Shown here: positions 16,706 to 25,498 of the stretch, one piece after another
Layout: each line of letters starts with the position of its first letter
Numbering within the stretch: position 1 is the first letter of the stretch
Assembly (NCBI RefSeq): GCF_009665255.1
Contig: NZ_CP035687.1
Location: forward strand, 248,001 to 312,000
DNA length: 64,000 nucleotides
Direction of reading: 5' to 3'
From: Vibrio metoecus
Lineage (GTDB): Bacteria; Pseudomonadota; Gammaproteobacteria; Enterobacterales; Vibrionaceae
The notes under the pieces: model-generated
What the model saw: only the letters and a program-made list of their open reading frames with translations
Databases searched by the model: none
What the model was told of the DNA's origin: nothing
Position numbers and translations under genes: made by a program

Positions 16706-17761
16706 GTGGAAAAACAAAACTTTGTTGTACTCAAAAACATCTGCAAACGCTTTGGTAGTAATACCGTGATTGGCAACTTGGATCTTGAGATCAAAAAAGG
16801 CAGCTTGGTTACGTTACTTGGCCCTTCCGGTTGTGGGAAAACCACCGTTTTACGTTTGGTGGCTGGCTTAGAAAAACCGACCAGCGGGCAGATTTTTATT
16901 GATGGTGAAGACGTCACCGAACGTTCCATCCAACAACGCGATATCTGTATGGTGTTTCAGTCTTATGCACTGTTCCCGCACATGTCTCTGTACGAAAACG
17001 TGGCTTATGGCTTGAAAATGCTCAAATTGCCGAGTGAAGAAGTGCGTCAGCGCGTTGATGAGGCACTCAAAATTGTTGATCTCGAAGGGATGGGTGAACG
17101 CTATGTTGACCAGATTTCCGGCGGCCAGCAGCAACGTGTTGCCCTTGCCCGGGCTTTGGTGCTCAAACCTAAGGTGCTGCTGTTTGATGAACCGTTGAGT
17201 AACTTAGATGCCAACTTGCGCCGCAGCATGCGTGAAACGATTCGCGAACTGCAACAGCGTTTTGATATTACCTCGCTCTACGTGACGCACGATCAGGCAG
17301 AAGCCTTTGCGGTATCAGATACCGTTATCGTGATGAAACAGGGCGACATCATGCAAATCGGCACGCCACAAGAGTTGTATAAAGCGCCTAAGTCGATGTT
17401 TATGGCAAACTTTATGGGTGAAGCCAACATGTTCCAAGGCCATTTTGACGGGCAGCAGATCCACATTAATGGCTATGCGATTGATGCCGATCTTGAAGTG
17501 ACGCGGGATAAGCCTACCGGCGAATATCAAATTGGCGTGCGGCCAGAAGCCATTACCTTACATACGCAAGGCAGTGAAAGCCAAGCCTGCCAAATCCTCA
17601 AATCTGCGTATATGGGTTCAATGTATGAAGTGACCGTAAAATGGCACGATCAAGAACTGCTGTTACAGCTCAATTCCGCGCAGTTTAATCACGCATTAAC
17701 TCAGCACGCGTATGTAGTCTTTAACCCTCGTGGCCTATTTTTGCTGCCCTATGCAAAATAG
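16706..17761 (+). CDS. afuC: ABC transporter ATP-binding protein, AfuC-like
   Basis: A 351-residue ATPase. Walker A is GPSGCGKTT (residues 39-47), the signature is ISGGQQQRVALARAL and Walker B is VLLFDEPLSNLD, followed by the H-loop TSLYVTHDQ. A TOBE-type domain follows (about 270-351). The start is GTG at 16706, supported by TAGGAGA. It energises the permease encoded 11 bp upstream. ATPases of the iron and sugar-phosphate systems look alike, so substrate is inferred from the binding protein and the uhp context. Confidence 0.88.
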   Translation: MEKQNFVVLKNICKRFGSNTVIGNLDLEIKKGSLVTLLGPSGCGKTTVLRLVAGLEKPTSGQIFIDGEDVTERSIQQRDICMVFQSYALFPHMSLYENVAYGLKMLKLPSEEVRQRVDEALKIVDLEGMGERYVDQISGGQQQRVALARALVLKPKVLLFDEPLSNLDANLRRSMRETIRELQQRFDITSLYVTHDQAEAFAVSDTVIVMKQGDIMQIGTPQELYKAPKSMFMANFMGEANMFQGHFDGQQIHINGYAIDADLEVTRDKPTGEYQIGVRPEAITLHTQGSESQACQILKSAYMGSMYEVTVKWHDQELLLQLNSAQFNHALTQHAYVVFNPRGLFLLPYAK

Positions 17762-17820
17762 TGATAACACCTTGAGTAAAGCCGTCTCTCTCGACATTTA
17801 AACTCAAGTACAACAAGAAT

Positions 17821-17847
17821 AACGCCACCCTAAGGTGGCGTTACTTT
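17821..17847. terminator. Bidirectional-type hairpin between afuC and phaC
   Basis: AACGCCACC-CTAA-GGTGGCGTT (17821-17842) followed by ACTTTT on the plus strand. It lies between the 3' ends of convergent afuC and phaC and abuts the phaC stop. The T-run is short on both sides. Confidence 0.7.
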
Positions 17848-19622
17848 TAGGCGTCTTGAATGGGTAAGACCTGTTTTACATACTCACCCGGTGCACTGTA
17901 CAACACCGGATAGTCGGCATTGCCTAATGGATAAGGTTCAACTTTGCTGCCATCTGCAAAGCCGTTTAACCACTCATTCCAATGCACCCACCATGAACCT
18001 TCTCGGTGCAGGGCCGTTTCCAGCCAATCTTCCGCAGAATCATCCAAGGTGTCGTTAACCCAGTAACCATACTTACGTTTGTCAGGATGGTTAACGATTC
18101 CCGCAATATGCCCAGATTCACCCAGCACAAAGGTTTTGTTACCACCTGTACGCAATGCGCCGCGGTAAGTGCCTTGCCACAGAGCGATGTGATCTTCTTT
18201 GGTAGAAATGAAATAACTCGGCACTTTGATTTTATCTAAATCAATCCAGACACCACCGACTTTTACGCCCTTGTCCTGAACCAACTTGTTCTCAAGATAG
18301 AGCTCTCGTAACAAGAAGTTATGGCAAGCACCTGCCACGTTAGTGCTATCGCTGTTCCAGTACAGAAGGTCAAAATCAACCGGACTCTGCCCTTTCAGGT
18401 AGTTGTCCACGTAGTAATTCCAGTACAGGCTATTTTCACGGAGCAAACTGAATGTCACGCTGAGTGAGCGGCCATCCATATAGCCTTTGGCATTATTTTG
18501 CAGCTCAATGGCTCGAATGATGGTGTCGTTGATGTAGGCTCCCACTTCTCCCGGTTGAGAGAAATCGAGCAAAGTGGTGAAAAAGCTCGCGGTTTTGATG
18601 CGTTTTTTCATGCGTTTAGCCGCGTAGTAAGCAATGGTTGTCGCTAATACTGTTCCGCCAATGCAATAACCTGCCGCGTTGATCTGCTCTTGTCCAGTGA
18701 TCGATTCAATCGCATTCACCGCTTTAACGACGCCCTCTAGCACATAATCTTCAAAATTGAGTTGGGCTTGCGCCGCACCCGGATTGCGCCATGAGATCAT
18801 AAACACAGAGTGCCCTTGCTCGACTAGCCAGCGCACCATGGAGTTTTTCTCACGCAAATCAAGGATGTAGTATTTGTTGATAAAAGGCGGAACGATCAAC
18901 AGTGGCGTTACTGCCACTTGCTCAGTCAGAGGTTTGTATTGAATGAGCTCAAACACCTCATTTCTGAACACCACTTCACCCGGCGTGTTGGCCACATCTT
19001 CGCCAAGACGGAAAGCATTGTTGTTGGTCATGCGGATTTTGAGAATATCCGCACTGGAAGCCACGTCCTCTTTCAGTTGCTCAAGACCCGCAATCAAGTT
19101 TTCACCGTTTTTCTCTAAGGTTAGACGCAGCAACTCTGGGTTCGTCGCAATGAAATTGCTTGGAGAAAGCGCATTGATCATCTGACGTGAGAAGAACAAA
19201 ATCCGCTCTTTGGATTTCTCATCGAGGCCTTCAATAGCGTTGATGGTATCGAGGTACGTTTTGCTAAACAACAGATAGGATTGTTTGATGAAATTGAAGA
19301 AAGGATCTTGCTGCCACGCTTCATGGCTAAAACGCTTGTCTCCTTTTTCGGCTTCCATGATGGATTGAACTTTGGACTCTAGCACCACTTTTTGCCAAAT
19401 CTGAAGTTGTTGCTCCCACCATTGAGTTTGCAATTTTAACAAGGCAGCCGGTTGGTTGACCGCTTGCTCAAAAAACTTAAGTGAGTCTTCCAGATTCACT
19501 TCTTGCATCGCTTTGTTGAGTGGGGAATTTACGGTCGCTTTGCTCTGTTCAACCTCTTTCCACCAACGTTGATTCACTTGTTGTAATTGGACAAGGTAGT
19601 CCGTAAAGGCATGTTGGAACAT
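17847..19622 (-). CDS. phaC: Class I poly(3-hydroxyalkanoate) synthase PhaC
   Basis: A 591-residue synthase that polymerises (R)-3-hydroxyacyl-CoA on the granule surface. The lipase-box-like motif GYCIGGT places the catalytic cysteine at C320. The partner aspartate lies in KEDHIALW and the histidine in ESGHIAGIVN. Length and the alpha/beta hydrolase core fit class I enzymes. AAGGAG precedes the ATG at 19622. It is the last gene of phaB-phaA-phaP-phaC, and an intrinsic terminator stands between it and phaP, so its expression is probably lower than that of the phasin. Confidence 0.94.
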   Translation of the reverse strand: MFQHAFTDYLVQLQQVNQRWWKEVEQSKATVNSPLNKAMQEVNLEDSLKFFEQAVNQPAALLKLQTQWWEQQLQIWQKVVLESKVQSIMEAEKGDKRFSHEAWQQDPFFNFIKQSYLLFSKTYLDTINAIEGLDEKSKERILFFSRQMINALSPSNFIATNPELLRLTLEKNGENLIAGLEQLKEDVASSADILKIRMTNNNAFRLGEDVANTPGEVVFRNEVFELIQYKPLTEQVAVTPLLIVPPFINKYYILDLREKNSMVRWLVEQGHSVFMISWRNPGAAQAQLNFEDYVLEGVVKAVNAIESITGQEQINAAGYCIGGTVLATTIAYYAAKRMKKRIKTASFFTTLLDFSQPGEVGAYINDTIIRAIELQNNAKGYMDGRSLSVTFSLLRENSLYWNYYVDNYLKGQSPVDFDLLYWNSDSTNVAGACHNFLLRELYLENKLVQDKGVKVGGVWIDLDKIKVPSYFISTKEDHIALWQGTYRGALRTGGNKTFVLGESGHIAGIVNHPDKRKYGYWVNDTLDDSAEDWLETALHREGSWWVHWNEWLNGFADGSKVEPYPLGNADYPVLYSAPGEYVKQVLPIQDA

Positions 19623-19642
19623 ACACTTACTCCTTAAAACAG

Positions 19643-19668
19643 AAAAAAGCGCCGCCCGAAGGCGGCGC
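19643..19668 (-). terminator. Intrinsic terminator between phasin and phaC
   Basis: On the minus strand GCGCCGCC-TTCG-GGCGGCGC is followed at once by six T. An 8-bp GC stem with a UUCG tetraloop is a very stable terminator. It lies 12 bp after the phasin stop and 21 bp before the phaC start codon. Confidence 0.9.
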
Positions 19669-19679
19669 GAAATACAGTG

Positions 19680-20027
19680 TTACGCAGGGGTCACTGTCTT
19701 AAGGTTTTCAGAGGCAAGTTTTTCTACATCATCTTTAAACTCTTTCGCGATGTTTTGCAGTTTTTTGCTGTCATCCATCATTTGCTGAGAGAGCTTGTTC
19801 AGTACGCCCAACTGTTGAGAGTTGAACGAAGTTAAGGAAGTCACATCTTTGATCTCACTGGCCGCTTTCATTTGCGCCAAACCCAGATCGCTGTATGTGC
19901 GGATAGCATTCAGTTGCAGCTCAGTCAGCACTTCAACATTCTTGGTCACCAGTTTGTTGAACTTGATATACGGTTCGAAGTTTTTCTCTGTCTGATCGCT
20001 GAATGTTTTAAAAAATTCCGTGTACAT
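19680..20027 (-). CDS. phaP: Phasin (PHA granule-associated protein)
   Basis: A 115-residue helical protein, MYTEFFKTFSDQTEKNFEPY..., rich in charged and glutamine residues with no signal or membrane span, typical of phasin_2-type proteins that coat PHA granules. The name rests on the fold-like composition and on its place between the thiolase and the synthase. AGGAGA precedes the ATG. Its own downstream terminator suggests abundant, separately tuned expression. Confidence 0.88.
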   Translation of the reverse strand: MYTEFFKTFSDQTEKNFEPYIKFNKLVTKNVEVLTELQLNAIRTYSDLGLAQMKAASEIKDVTSLTSFNSQQLGVLNKLSQQMMDDSKKLQNIAKEFKDDVEKLASENLKTVTPA

Positions 20028-20056
20028 ACGTTATCTCCTAGTGAATGATTTTTAAA

Positions 20057-21262
20057 TTAAACGGTTTTAATCACGATCGCGGTGCCCATGCCACCACCAA
20101 CGCACAATGAAGCAACACCATATTTTTGATGGCGACGCTGTAATTCATGAAGTAAAGAAACCAAGATACGATTACCCGATGCGCCTAATGGATGCCCTAA
20201 AGCAATCGCTCCACCATTCACATTGGCTTTATCTAAAATAGCTTCTGATTTGATTGAATGCTGATCCGCAAGCCCATGTACTACGCCCAGAGCTTGTGCA
20301 GCAAAGGCTTCGTTAAGCTCAAACAAATCAATATTCTCGATGGATAATTCAGCCTTTGCCAACGCTTGTGTCACAGCACTGACTGGGCCTAATCCCATAA
20401 TTTGAGGGTCTAAGCCTGTTTGTGCGTAACTGATGATCTCTGCCACTGGTGTTAAGCCAAGCTCCTGCACCGCACTTTCACTGGCAATAATCACCGCACT
20501 CGCACCATCATTAATGCCTGAGGCGTTACCAGCCGTGACCGTACCTTGAGCATCAAATGCAGCTCTCAACCCTTGCAGTGCCGCCAAAGTAGTATTGGGT
20601 TTAGGATATTCATCCGTATCAAAGATCACCGTTTCACGACGTTTTTTGACCGAAATAGGCACGATTTCTCGCTTAAAATGCCCTGCTTCAATAGCTGCCG
20701 TCGCTTTCATTTGGCTCGCCAACGCAAATTCATCCTGCGCTTCACGTGAGATGGTGAATTGCTTAGCTACGTTTTCTGCCGTTACCCCCATGTGGTATTG
20801 GTTAAAAACATCGGTCAAACCGTCATGGATGAGCAGATCTTTTATTTCAAATGCTCCCATTTTGTGGCCATCACGCAGACTGGCAGGTGTCGCAAATGGA
20901 ATCTGAGACATCACTTCAACACCAGCGGCCACTACCACAGCGGCATCTCCAGCTTTGATGTGTGAAACCGCATCCATCACGGATTTCATCCCACTGCCGC
21001 ACACCATATTGATGCTGTAGGCCGGAACCGATTGTGGTATCCCCGCTGCCAACGCAGCTTGACGACCAACCCCCATGCCTTGTCCAGCACTGATGACGTT
21101 GCCAACAATTACTTCATCAACGGCTTCCGGTTTGACTTGTGCGGCTACAAGAGCCGCTTGGATGACTTGCCCTGCCAAAGTGCCTGCAGAACAATCTTTG
21201 AGTGAACCACCAAAAGCCCCGATAGCCGAGCGCTTAGCGCCCACAATATAAATTTTTTCCAT
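20057..21262 (-). CDS. phaA: Acetyl-CoA C-acetyltransferase (beta-ketothiolase) PhaA
   Basis: A 401-residue thiolase that condenses two acetyl-CoA to acetoacetyl-CoA, the first step of PHB synthesis. The nucleophile is C88 in NMVCGSGMKSV. The base pair is H357 in GHPLGASG and C387 in CVGGGMGTA. GGAGG precedes the ATG at 21262. It sits 12 bp after phaB and 29 bp before phaP, all in one orientation. A role in fatty-acid breakdown is possible for thiolases in general, but the neighbours favour PHB. Confidence 0.94.
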   Translation of the reverse strand: MEKIYIVGAKRSAIGAFGGSLKDCSAGTLAGQVIQAALVAAQVKPEAVDEVIVGNVISAGQGMGVGRQAALAAGIPQSVPAYSINMVCGSGMKSVMDAVSHIKAGDAAVVVAAGVEVMSQIPFATPASLRDGHKMGAFEIKDLLIHDGLTDVFNQYHMGVTAENVAKQFTISREAQDEFALASQMKATAAIEAGHFKREIVPISVKKRRETVIFDTDEYPKPNTTLAALQGLRAAFDAQGTVTAGNASGINDGASAVIIASESAVQELGLTPVAEIISYAQTGLDPQIMGLGPVSAVTQALAKAELSIENIDLFELNEAFAAQALGVVHGLADQHSIKSEAILDKANVNGGAIALGHPLGASGNRILVSLLHELQRRHQKYGVASLCVGGGMGTAIVIKTV

Positions 21263-21274
21263 ACGTCCTCCGAC

Positions 21275-22015
21275 TTAGCGCATGTATAAGCCGCCGTTCA
21301 CCGACAAGGTTTCCCCTGTGATATAGGCGGCAGCATCACTGGCTAAATAACTGACGGCGCTGGCTATTTCTTCCGGCTTAGCTAAGCGTTTCATAGGTAC
21401 TTGATCCACAATCGATTGCAAAACTTCAGCACGCATTTGTTCAACCATCGGCGTCAGCGTGTAACCGGGAGCAATCACGTTAACCGTCACGCCATAACGA
21501 GCACCTTCTGCAGCTAATGCTTTAGAAAAACCAATCATCCCCGCTTTGGCTGCTGAGTAATTGGTTTGACCGAATTGGCCTTTTAAACCGTTGACTGAAG
21601 AGATATTGATAATGCGACCAAATCCTTTCTCACACATGGCAGCAAACAAAGGTTGGGAAACATTAAATACACTGTTGAGATTCGTCTCTATGACTTCTTT
21701 CCACGCTTGAGGCGACATTTTTTTAAATACACTGTCACGCGTAATGCCTGCGTTATTGACGATGACATCAATGGTGCCTTCTTCTTGAAGCAATTTCGCT
21801 AAACGCTCTGCACACTCTTCGGTGTTGGTAACATCCAACTCCAAAAGCCGAACTTGATCCTCGGTAAATTGCTTTTCATTAAACCAATCTAACGCACACT
21901 GATGATTACCCGTGTAATAAGTGGCAATCACCCGATAACCTTCACTGACCAACTGGGTTGAAATAGCAGAACCTATCCCGCCTTTCGATCCTGTGATCAA
22001 AGCGATTTTTCTCAT
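21275..22015 (-). CDS. phaB: Acetoacetyl-CoA reductase PhaB
   Basis: A 246-residue short-chain dehydrogenase that makes (R)-3-hydroxybutyryl-CoA using NADPH. The cofactor loop is TGSKGGIGSAI. The catalytic residues are S140, Y153 and K157 (ISSVNG and YSAAKAG). I chose the ATG at 22015 because GGAG lies seven bases before it and the protein then has the standard length; the frame is open upstream to 22039. It is the first gene of the pha operon. Close relatives (FabG) share the motifs, so the call leans on context. Confidence 0.92.
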   Translation of the reverse strand: MRKIALITGSKGGIGSAISTQLVSEGYRVIATYYTGNHQCALDWFNEKQFTEDQVRLLELDVTNTEECAERLAKLLQEEGTIDVIVNNAGITRDSVFKKMSPQAWKEVIETNLNSVFNVSQPLFAAMCEKGFGRIINISSVNGLKGQFGQTNYSAAKAGMIGFSKALAAEGARYGVTVNVIAPGYTLTPMVEQMRAEVLQSIVDQVPMKRLAKPEEIASAVSYLASDAAAYITGETLSVNGGLYMR

Positions 22016-22640
22016 TAAAGACTCCATTCTCAACAGCAAATTTATATATCTTTACTACGAGTGTGACTCACCATCACAGTAGTAAATCGTTTGGTTAACG
22101 TTTGGAAGAATATTTTCACCAACAAGTTATTTTTCATGATCGGATATTTATCAAACAATCAATTAGCGAGACCATGACTATTTCCTTGTCATCACTAAAG
22201 CTAATCCCTGTTTATGACAATTCCAATTCAGTTGGATGTATTTTCTGAATAGATTGATCCAGCTCTACCTTCTCATGAAATGAAAACAAATTGTTAAATA
22301 AATAAATGATGATGAAATTTAAGAGATTTTTATTAAAATCGGCAAACTTAAAAATCAGTTAACTGTCATAAATCAATAGGTTAATGTTATTTAAACTGTT
22401 ACATGCAAAGCAGAAAGCCTGCCACAGTGCCAGTAAGATGCTTTTGATAAAAGTTAAAATAATCAACATGCCGAAAAATAAGTGACAATTAAGCCATTAA
22501 TAAACTTAATTATGTGAATAAGTTAGCATGAGAGCCTATATTAACAATCACTGCTATCGATAATAAAAATAAGACTGTTGATAATAGTGTCTTGGGGGAA
22601 TATAGGACTAAATTAGTTAATTAATTATTTTATAGATAAT
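22016..22640. other. AT-rich 625-bp region upstream of the pha operon
   Basis: No credible gene on either strand. It must contain the phaB promoter (minus strand). A perfect palindrome CAGTTAACTG lies at 22356-22365 and overlaps a CTGTCAT at 22363-22369, which resembles one arm of a Pho box, but the second arm is not at the proper spacing. Nothing else stands out. Confidence 0.4.
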
Positions 22641-22668
22641 AAAAAAGCCAGTATAAACTGGCCTTTTT
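22641..22668 (-). terminator. Terminator after secF
   Basis: On the minus strand GCCAGT-TTAT-ACTGGC is followed by six T. On the plus strand the same hairpin is also flanked by T after one C. It lies 16 bp beyond the secF stop. Confidence 0.8.
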
Positions 22669-22684
22669 ATTGCTTGAATAAAGA

Positions 22685-23587
22685 TTATGGTGCGGCATCT
22701 AGCTCTACGGGAAGATAATGCTTCGGCTCTAACCCTAACCATTCCGGTAATACTGTACCAATGGAAATTGAAGACCAGGTTCCTGAAATAACACCAATAA
22801 ACATTGCAATCGCAAAGCCTTGTAATGGTGCACCGCCCATCAACCATAGAGCTGAAATTGTCATCAAGGTTGTTCCTGATGTCACCATAGTACGTGAGAA
22901 GGTAGCAATGATAGCTTGGTCATTGATCTCTGCCGTGGGGGTTTGCTGTTTTGCTAACAACAGCTCACGAATGCGATCAGCGATGATGATCGAGTCATTC
23001 AATGAGTAACCGAGTACAGCCAAGACCGCAGCAAATACCGTCAAATTAAATTCCATCTGGGTGATGGCAAAGAATCCGAGTACCAGTACCACATCATGCA
23101 ACAGAGCCAATAAAGCTCCACTTGCCAAACGCCATTCGAAGCGAAAGCTCAAATAGCCCAGAATGGACAATAGACAAATCAGTAATGCCAAGCCGCCCTG
23201 ATCCACTAATTCTTGCCCAACCTGAGAACCGACCATGCTATTGCTGACGATCTGTACTTGATCTGAGAGTTGATGCAGTTCTGCGGCGATATCAACTGGT
23301 GTTGAGTTTTCTGCGGGTAATGGGTAACGAATCACCCAACGCCCATCTTCTCCTGAAGGCGTAACGGAAACCGATTCACCTAATGTCGGTTGTAGCTTTT
23401 CAAGTAACTGAACTTTCGTCACAGAAGGATTAATCGTCGCTTCTGTGACCATTCCACCCGTAAAATCAAGCCCCATGTTTAGGCCTTTAACGGCAAAAGC
23501 GCCTAACGAGATCACCATCAATAACAGAGAAATGATGCCCGTCACATAACGAATTGGACGAATCCGAGATTTTAAATATTCAACCAT
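22685..23587 (-). CDS. secF: Protein translocase subunit SecF (second copy, SecF2)
   Basis: A 300-residue inner-membrane protein of the RND-like SecDF complex, which uses an ion gradient to help pull proteins through SecYEG. The start GLNMGLDFTGG carries the SecD/SecF signature DFTGG. Six hydrophobic segments are visible, including YSLNDSIIIADRIRE, the conserved cytoplasmic-membrane motif. It starts 2 bp after secD. No yajC or tgt is nearby, unlike the main secDF locus of gammaproteobacteria, which suggests the second Vibrio paralogue (SecDF2). Confidence 0.92.
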   Translation of the reverse strand: MVEYLKSRIRPIRYVTGIISLLLMVISLGAFAVKGLNMGLDFTGGMVTEATINPSVTKVQLLEKLQPTLGESVSVTPSGEDGRWVIRYPLPAENSTPVDIAAELHQLSDQVQIVSNSMVGSQVGQELVDQGGLALLICLLSILGYLSFRFEWRLASGALLALLHDVVLVLGFFAITQMEFNLTVFAAVLAVLGYSLNDSIIIADRIRELLLAKQQTPTAEINDQAIIATFSRTMVTSGTTLMTISALWLMGGAPLQGFAIAMFIGVISGTWSSISIGTVLPEWLGLEPKHYLPVELDAAP

Positions 23588-23589
23588 GA

Positions 23590-25428
23590 TTAGACCCTCA
23601 CATCACGACGCGTATCGCGTCCCCAGACCAAATTAATTAACGCTCGTGAAGCAAACACCCCACTGAACATACTGGTGAGTAGGCCTAAGCCCAACGTCAG
23701 TGCAAAACCCTGAATAGGGCCATTACCAATCGAGTACAGAATCACCGCTGTGATCATGGTTGTGACGTTGGCATCCAAGATGGTACTGAAAGCACTATCA
23801 AACCCCGTGTCAATCGCTTGTGCAAAATTACGCCCTTCGCCGAGTTTGTCTCGGATCCGTTCAAAAATCAGTACGTTAGTATCCACCGCCATACCGACGG
23901 TTAATACCAACCCCGCTATCCCTGGCAATGTCAGCACTGCACCGGGTAACAGAGCGATAAGCCCTAATAAGCAGGCCATGTTGATCAACAAAGCGACATT
24001 GGCAACCCAACCTAAACGACGGTACCAAAGCGCCATGAAGGTTAATGTCATGGCCATACCCAACGCTAATGCGGCAAAGCCATTAGCAATGTTCTCTTCA
24101 CCCAAAGAAGCTCCAATCGTGCGCTCCTCAACAATCGTGACAGGTGCCGTTAATGAGCCCGCACGTAATAGCAATGCTAATTGCTGCGCTTCTTCCATCG
24201 ATCCAGCGCCAGTAATTCGAAATTGGCTACCTAGTTGAGATTGAATGGTCGCCACGCTGATCACTTTCTCGCTGCGAACCGTTTCTCCACGCGCATTGGT
24301 TTTATACTCGCGATACACGGTCGCCATGGGTTTACCAATGTGTTTACCGGAAAAATCACTCATGATTTTGCCGCCTGCGTGATCCAGTGAAATATTCACC
24401 TCGGACATCCCCATGTTGTCCACACCCGCACGAGCGTTGACAATGTGCTCACCACTCAGCACAGGGCGTTTGGCCAGAATTACTGGTCTGCCATTACCAT
24501 CGGCCAGAATTAAATCGTCGAAACTGCGAGCATCCGTTGGAGATTTTGCTTCATAGAACGCGAGACTGGCGGTCGCTCCGATCACATTCTTAGCTTGTGA
24601 TGGATCTTGCACCCCAGGAAGTTCAATACGAATCGCATGTTCACCTTGGCGCTGAACAAGAGCCTCAGTGATACCCAGTTCTTCAATTCGATCCCGCATG
24701 ATTTTCAGGTTTTGCTGAATGGTGGCGGTTTGAAATTCCGTTTTATTTTGCTGTGAAGGCTGAACCTGCAAATGATCCGAACCCTGACGGATGTCCCAAC
24801 CACGGTAGTTTTCTTGCAGGTATTTACGTACATGAGTCAAAGCTTGTGGCTGTTCGGCTTTTACCTCAAACCCATCATTACCAAATGCCACAATTGAAAC
24901 TCCGCGTAAACGCTCTGTGCGCAGTGAATCCTTAACGGCATCGATCATGCTCTCTCGCTGTTCTTGAAAGGCTTTGTCTACATCGACATTCAACAAAAAT
25001 TGCACGCCACCACGCAAATCCAGCCCTAATTTGATCGGAGAAAAACCCAAATCATCTAGCCATTTAGGTGCTACCGACACATAGGAGTATGTGATGGTAT
25101 CCCCTTCTTTCACTAGCGAATCCAGTACATTTCTCGCTTGTGATTGCTGGCTTTCATTGGCAAAAACTAAGGTTGTTTTATCACCCTTCTGAGTGATCTC
25201 ATCAGCGGTAAGATTCTGTTTGTTTAAGATCTGAGCCAGTTCCGGCACATTACGCAAAACGCTGGATGCATCTTTGGTTTGCAGTTGGATCGAGGGTTGC
25301 TCGCCATACCAAGTTGGAATTGCACTTAACGTAAGGATGATGATGGTGGTGATTAACACCACGTATTTCCACGCAGAATAGTGGTTAATCAGACGCTTTA
25401 TCGCCTGTTTTTGTTCTCTTTTTTTCAT
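23590..25428 (-). CDS. secD: Protein translocase subunit SecD (second copy, SecD2)
   Basis: A 612-residue membrane protein: one N-terminal helix (about 20-42), a large periplasmic P1 region, and a C-terminal five-helix domain. The signature LGLDLRGGVQF is near residue 140, and VGMAVDTNVLIFERIRD is the conserved membrane motif with the ion-pathway aspartate. AGAGGA lies six bases before the ATG. Its leader lies behind the VemP-like gene and a short hairpin touches its ribosome binding site, so translation is likely induced when VemP stalls. In Vibrio alginolyticus the second SecDF is switched on when the Na+-driven first copy fails. Here that is inferred from homology. Confidence 0.93.
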   Translation of the reverse strand: MKKREQKQAIKRLINHYSAWKYVVLITTIIILTLSAIPTWYGEQPSIQLQTKDASSVLRNVPELAQILNKQNLTADEITQKGDKTTLVFANESQQSQARNVLDSLVKEGDTITYSYVSVAPKWLDDLGFSPIKLGLDLRGGVQFLLNVDVDKAFQEQRESMIDAVKDSLRTERLRGVSIVAFGNDGFEVKAEQPQALTHVRKYLQENYRGWDIRQGSDHLQVQPSQQNKTEFQTATIQQNLKIMRDRIEELGITEALVQRQGEHAIRIELPGVQDPSQAKNVIGATASLAFYEAKSPTDARSFDDLILADGNGRPVILAKRPVLSGEHIVNARAGVDNMGMSEVNISLDHAGGKIMSDFSGKHIGKPMATVYREYKTNARGETVRSEKVISVATIQSQLGSQFRITGAGSMEEAQQLALLLRAGSLTAPVTIVEERTIGASLGEENIANGFAALALGMAMTLTFMALWYRRLGWVANVALLINMACLLGLIALLPGAVLTLPGIAGLVLTVGMAVDTNVLIFERIRDKLGEGRNFAQAIDTGFDSAFSTILDANVTTMITAVILYSIGNGPIQGFALTLGLGLLTSMFSGVFASRALINLVWGRDTRRDVRV

Positions 25429-25434
25429 AGTTTT

Positions 25435-25478
25435 TCCTCTCAGCCTAAACTGAGTTATTCAACAAGTGACAATGTCAC
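25435..25478 (-). promoter_or_regulatory. secD leader: hairpins next to the ribosome binding site
   Basis: In the 70-base gap between vemP and secD, the minus strand holds CTCAG-TTTAGG-CTGAG (25439-25454), whose last two bases are part of the secD ribosome binding site AGAGGA (25435-25440). A second hairpin GTGAC-ATT-GTCAC lies at 25466-25478. This fits the known scheme in which the stalled VemP ribosome frees the secD start region. Confidence 0.5.
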
Positions 25479-25498
25479 ACTAAATTTTGAATATGGAA

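Noticed and set aside
22363..22402. Possible Pho box upstream of phaB
   Set aside because: CTGTCAT and CTGTTAC are 33 bp apart and neither has a partner at 11 bp, so the PhoB site rule is not met.
22617..22847. 76-residue minus-strand frame at the 3' end of secF
   Set aside because: It overlaps secF in another frame and crosses its terminator.
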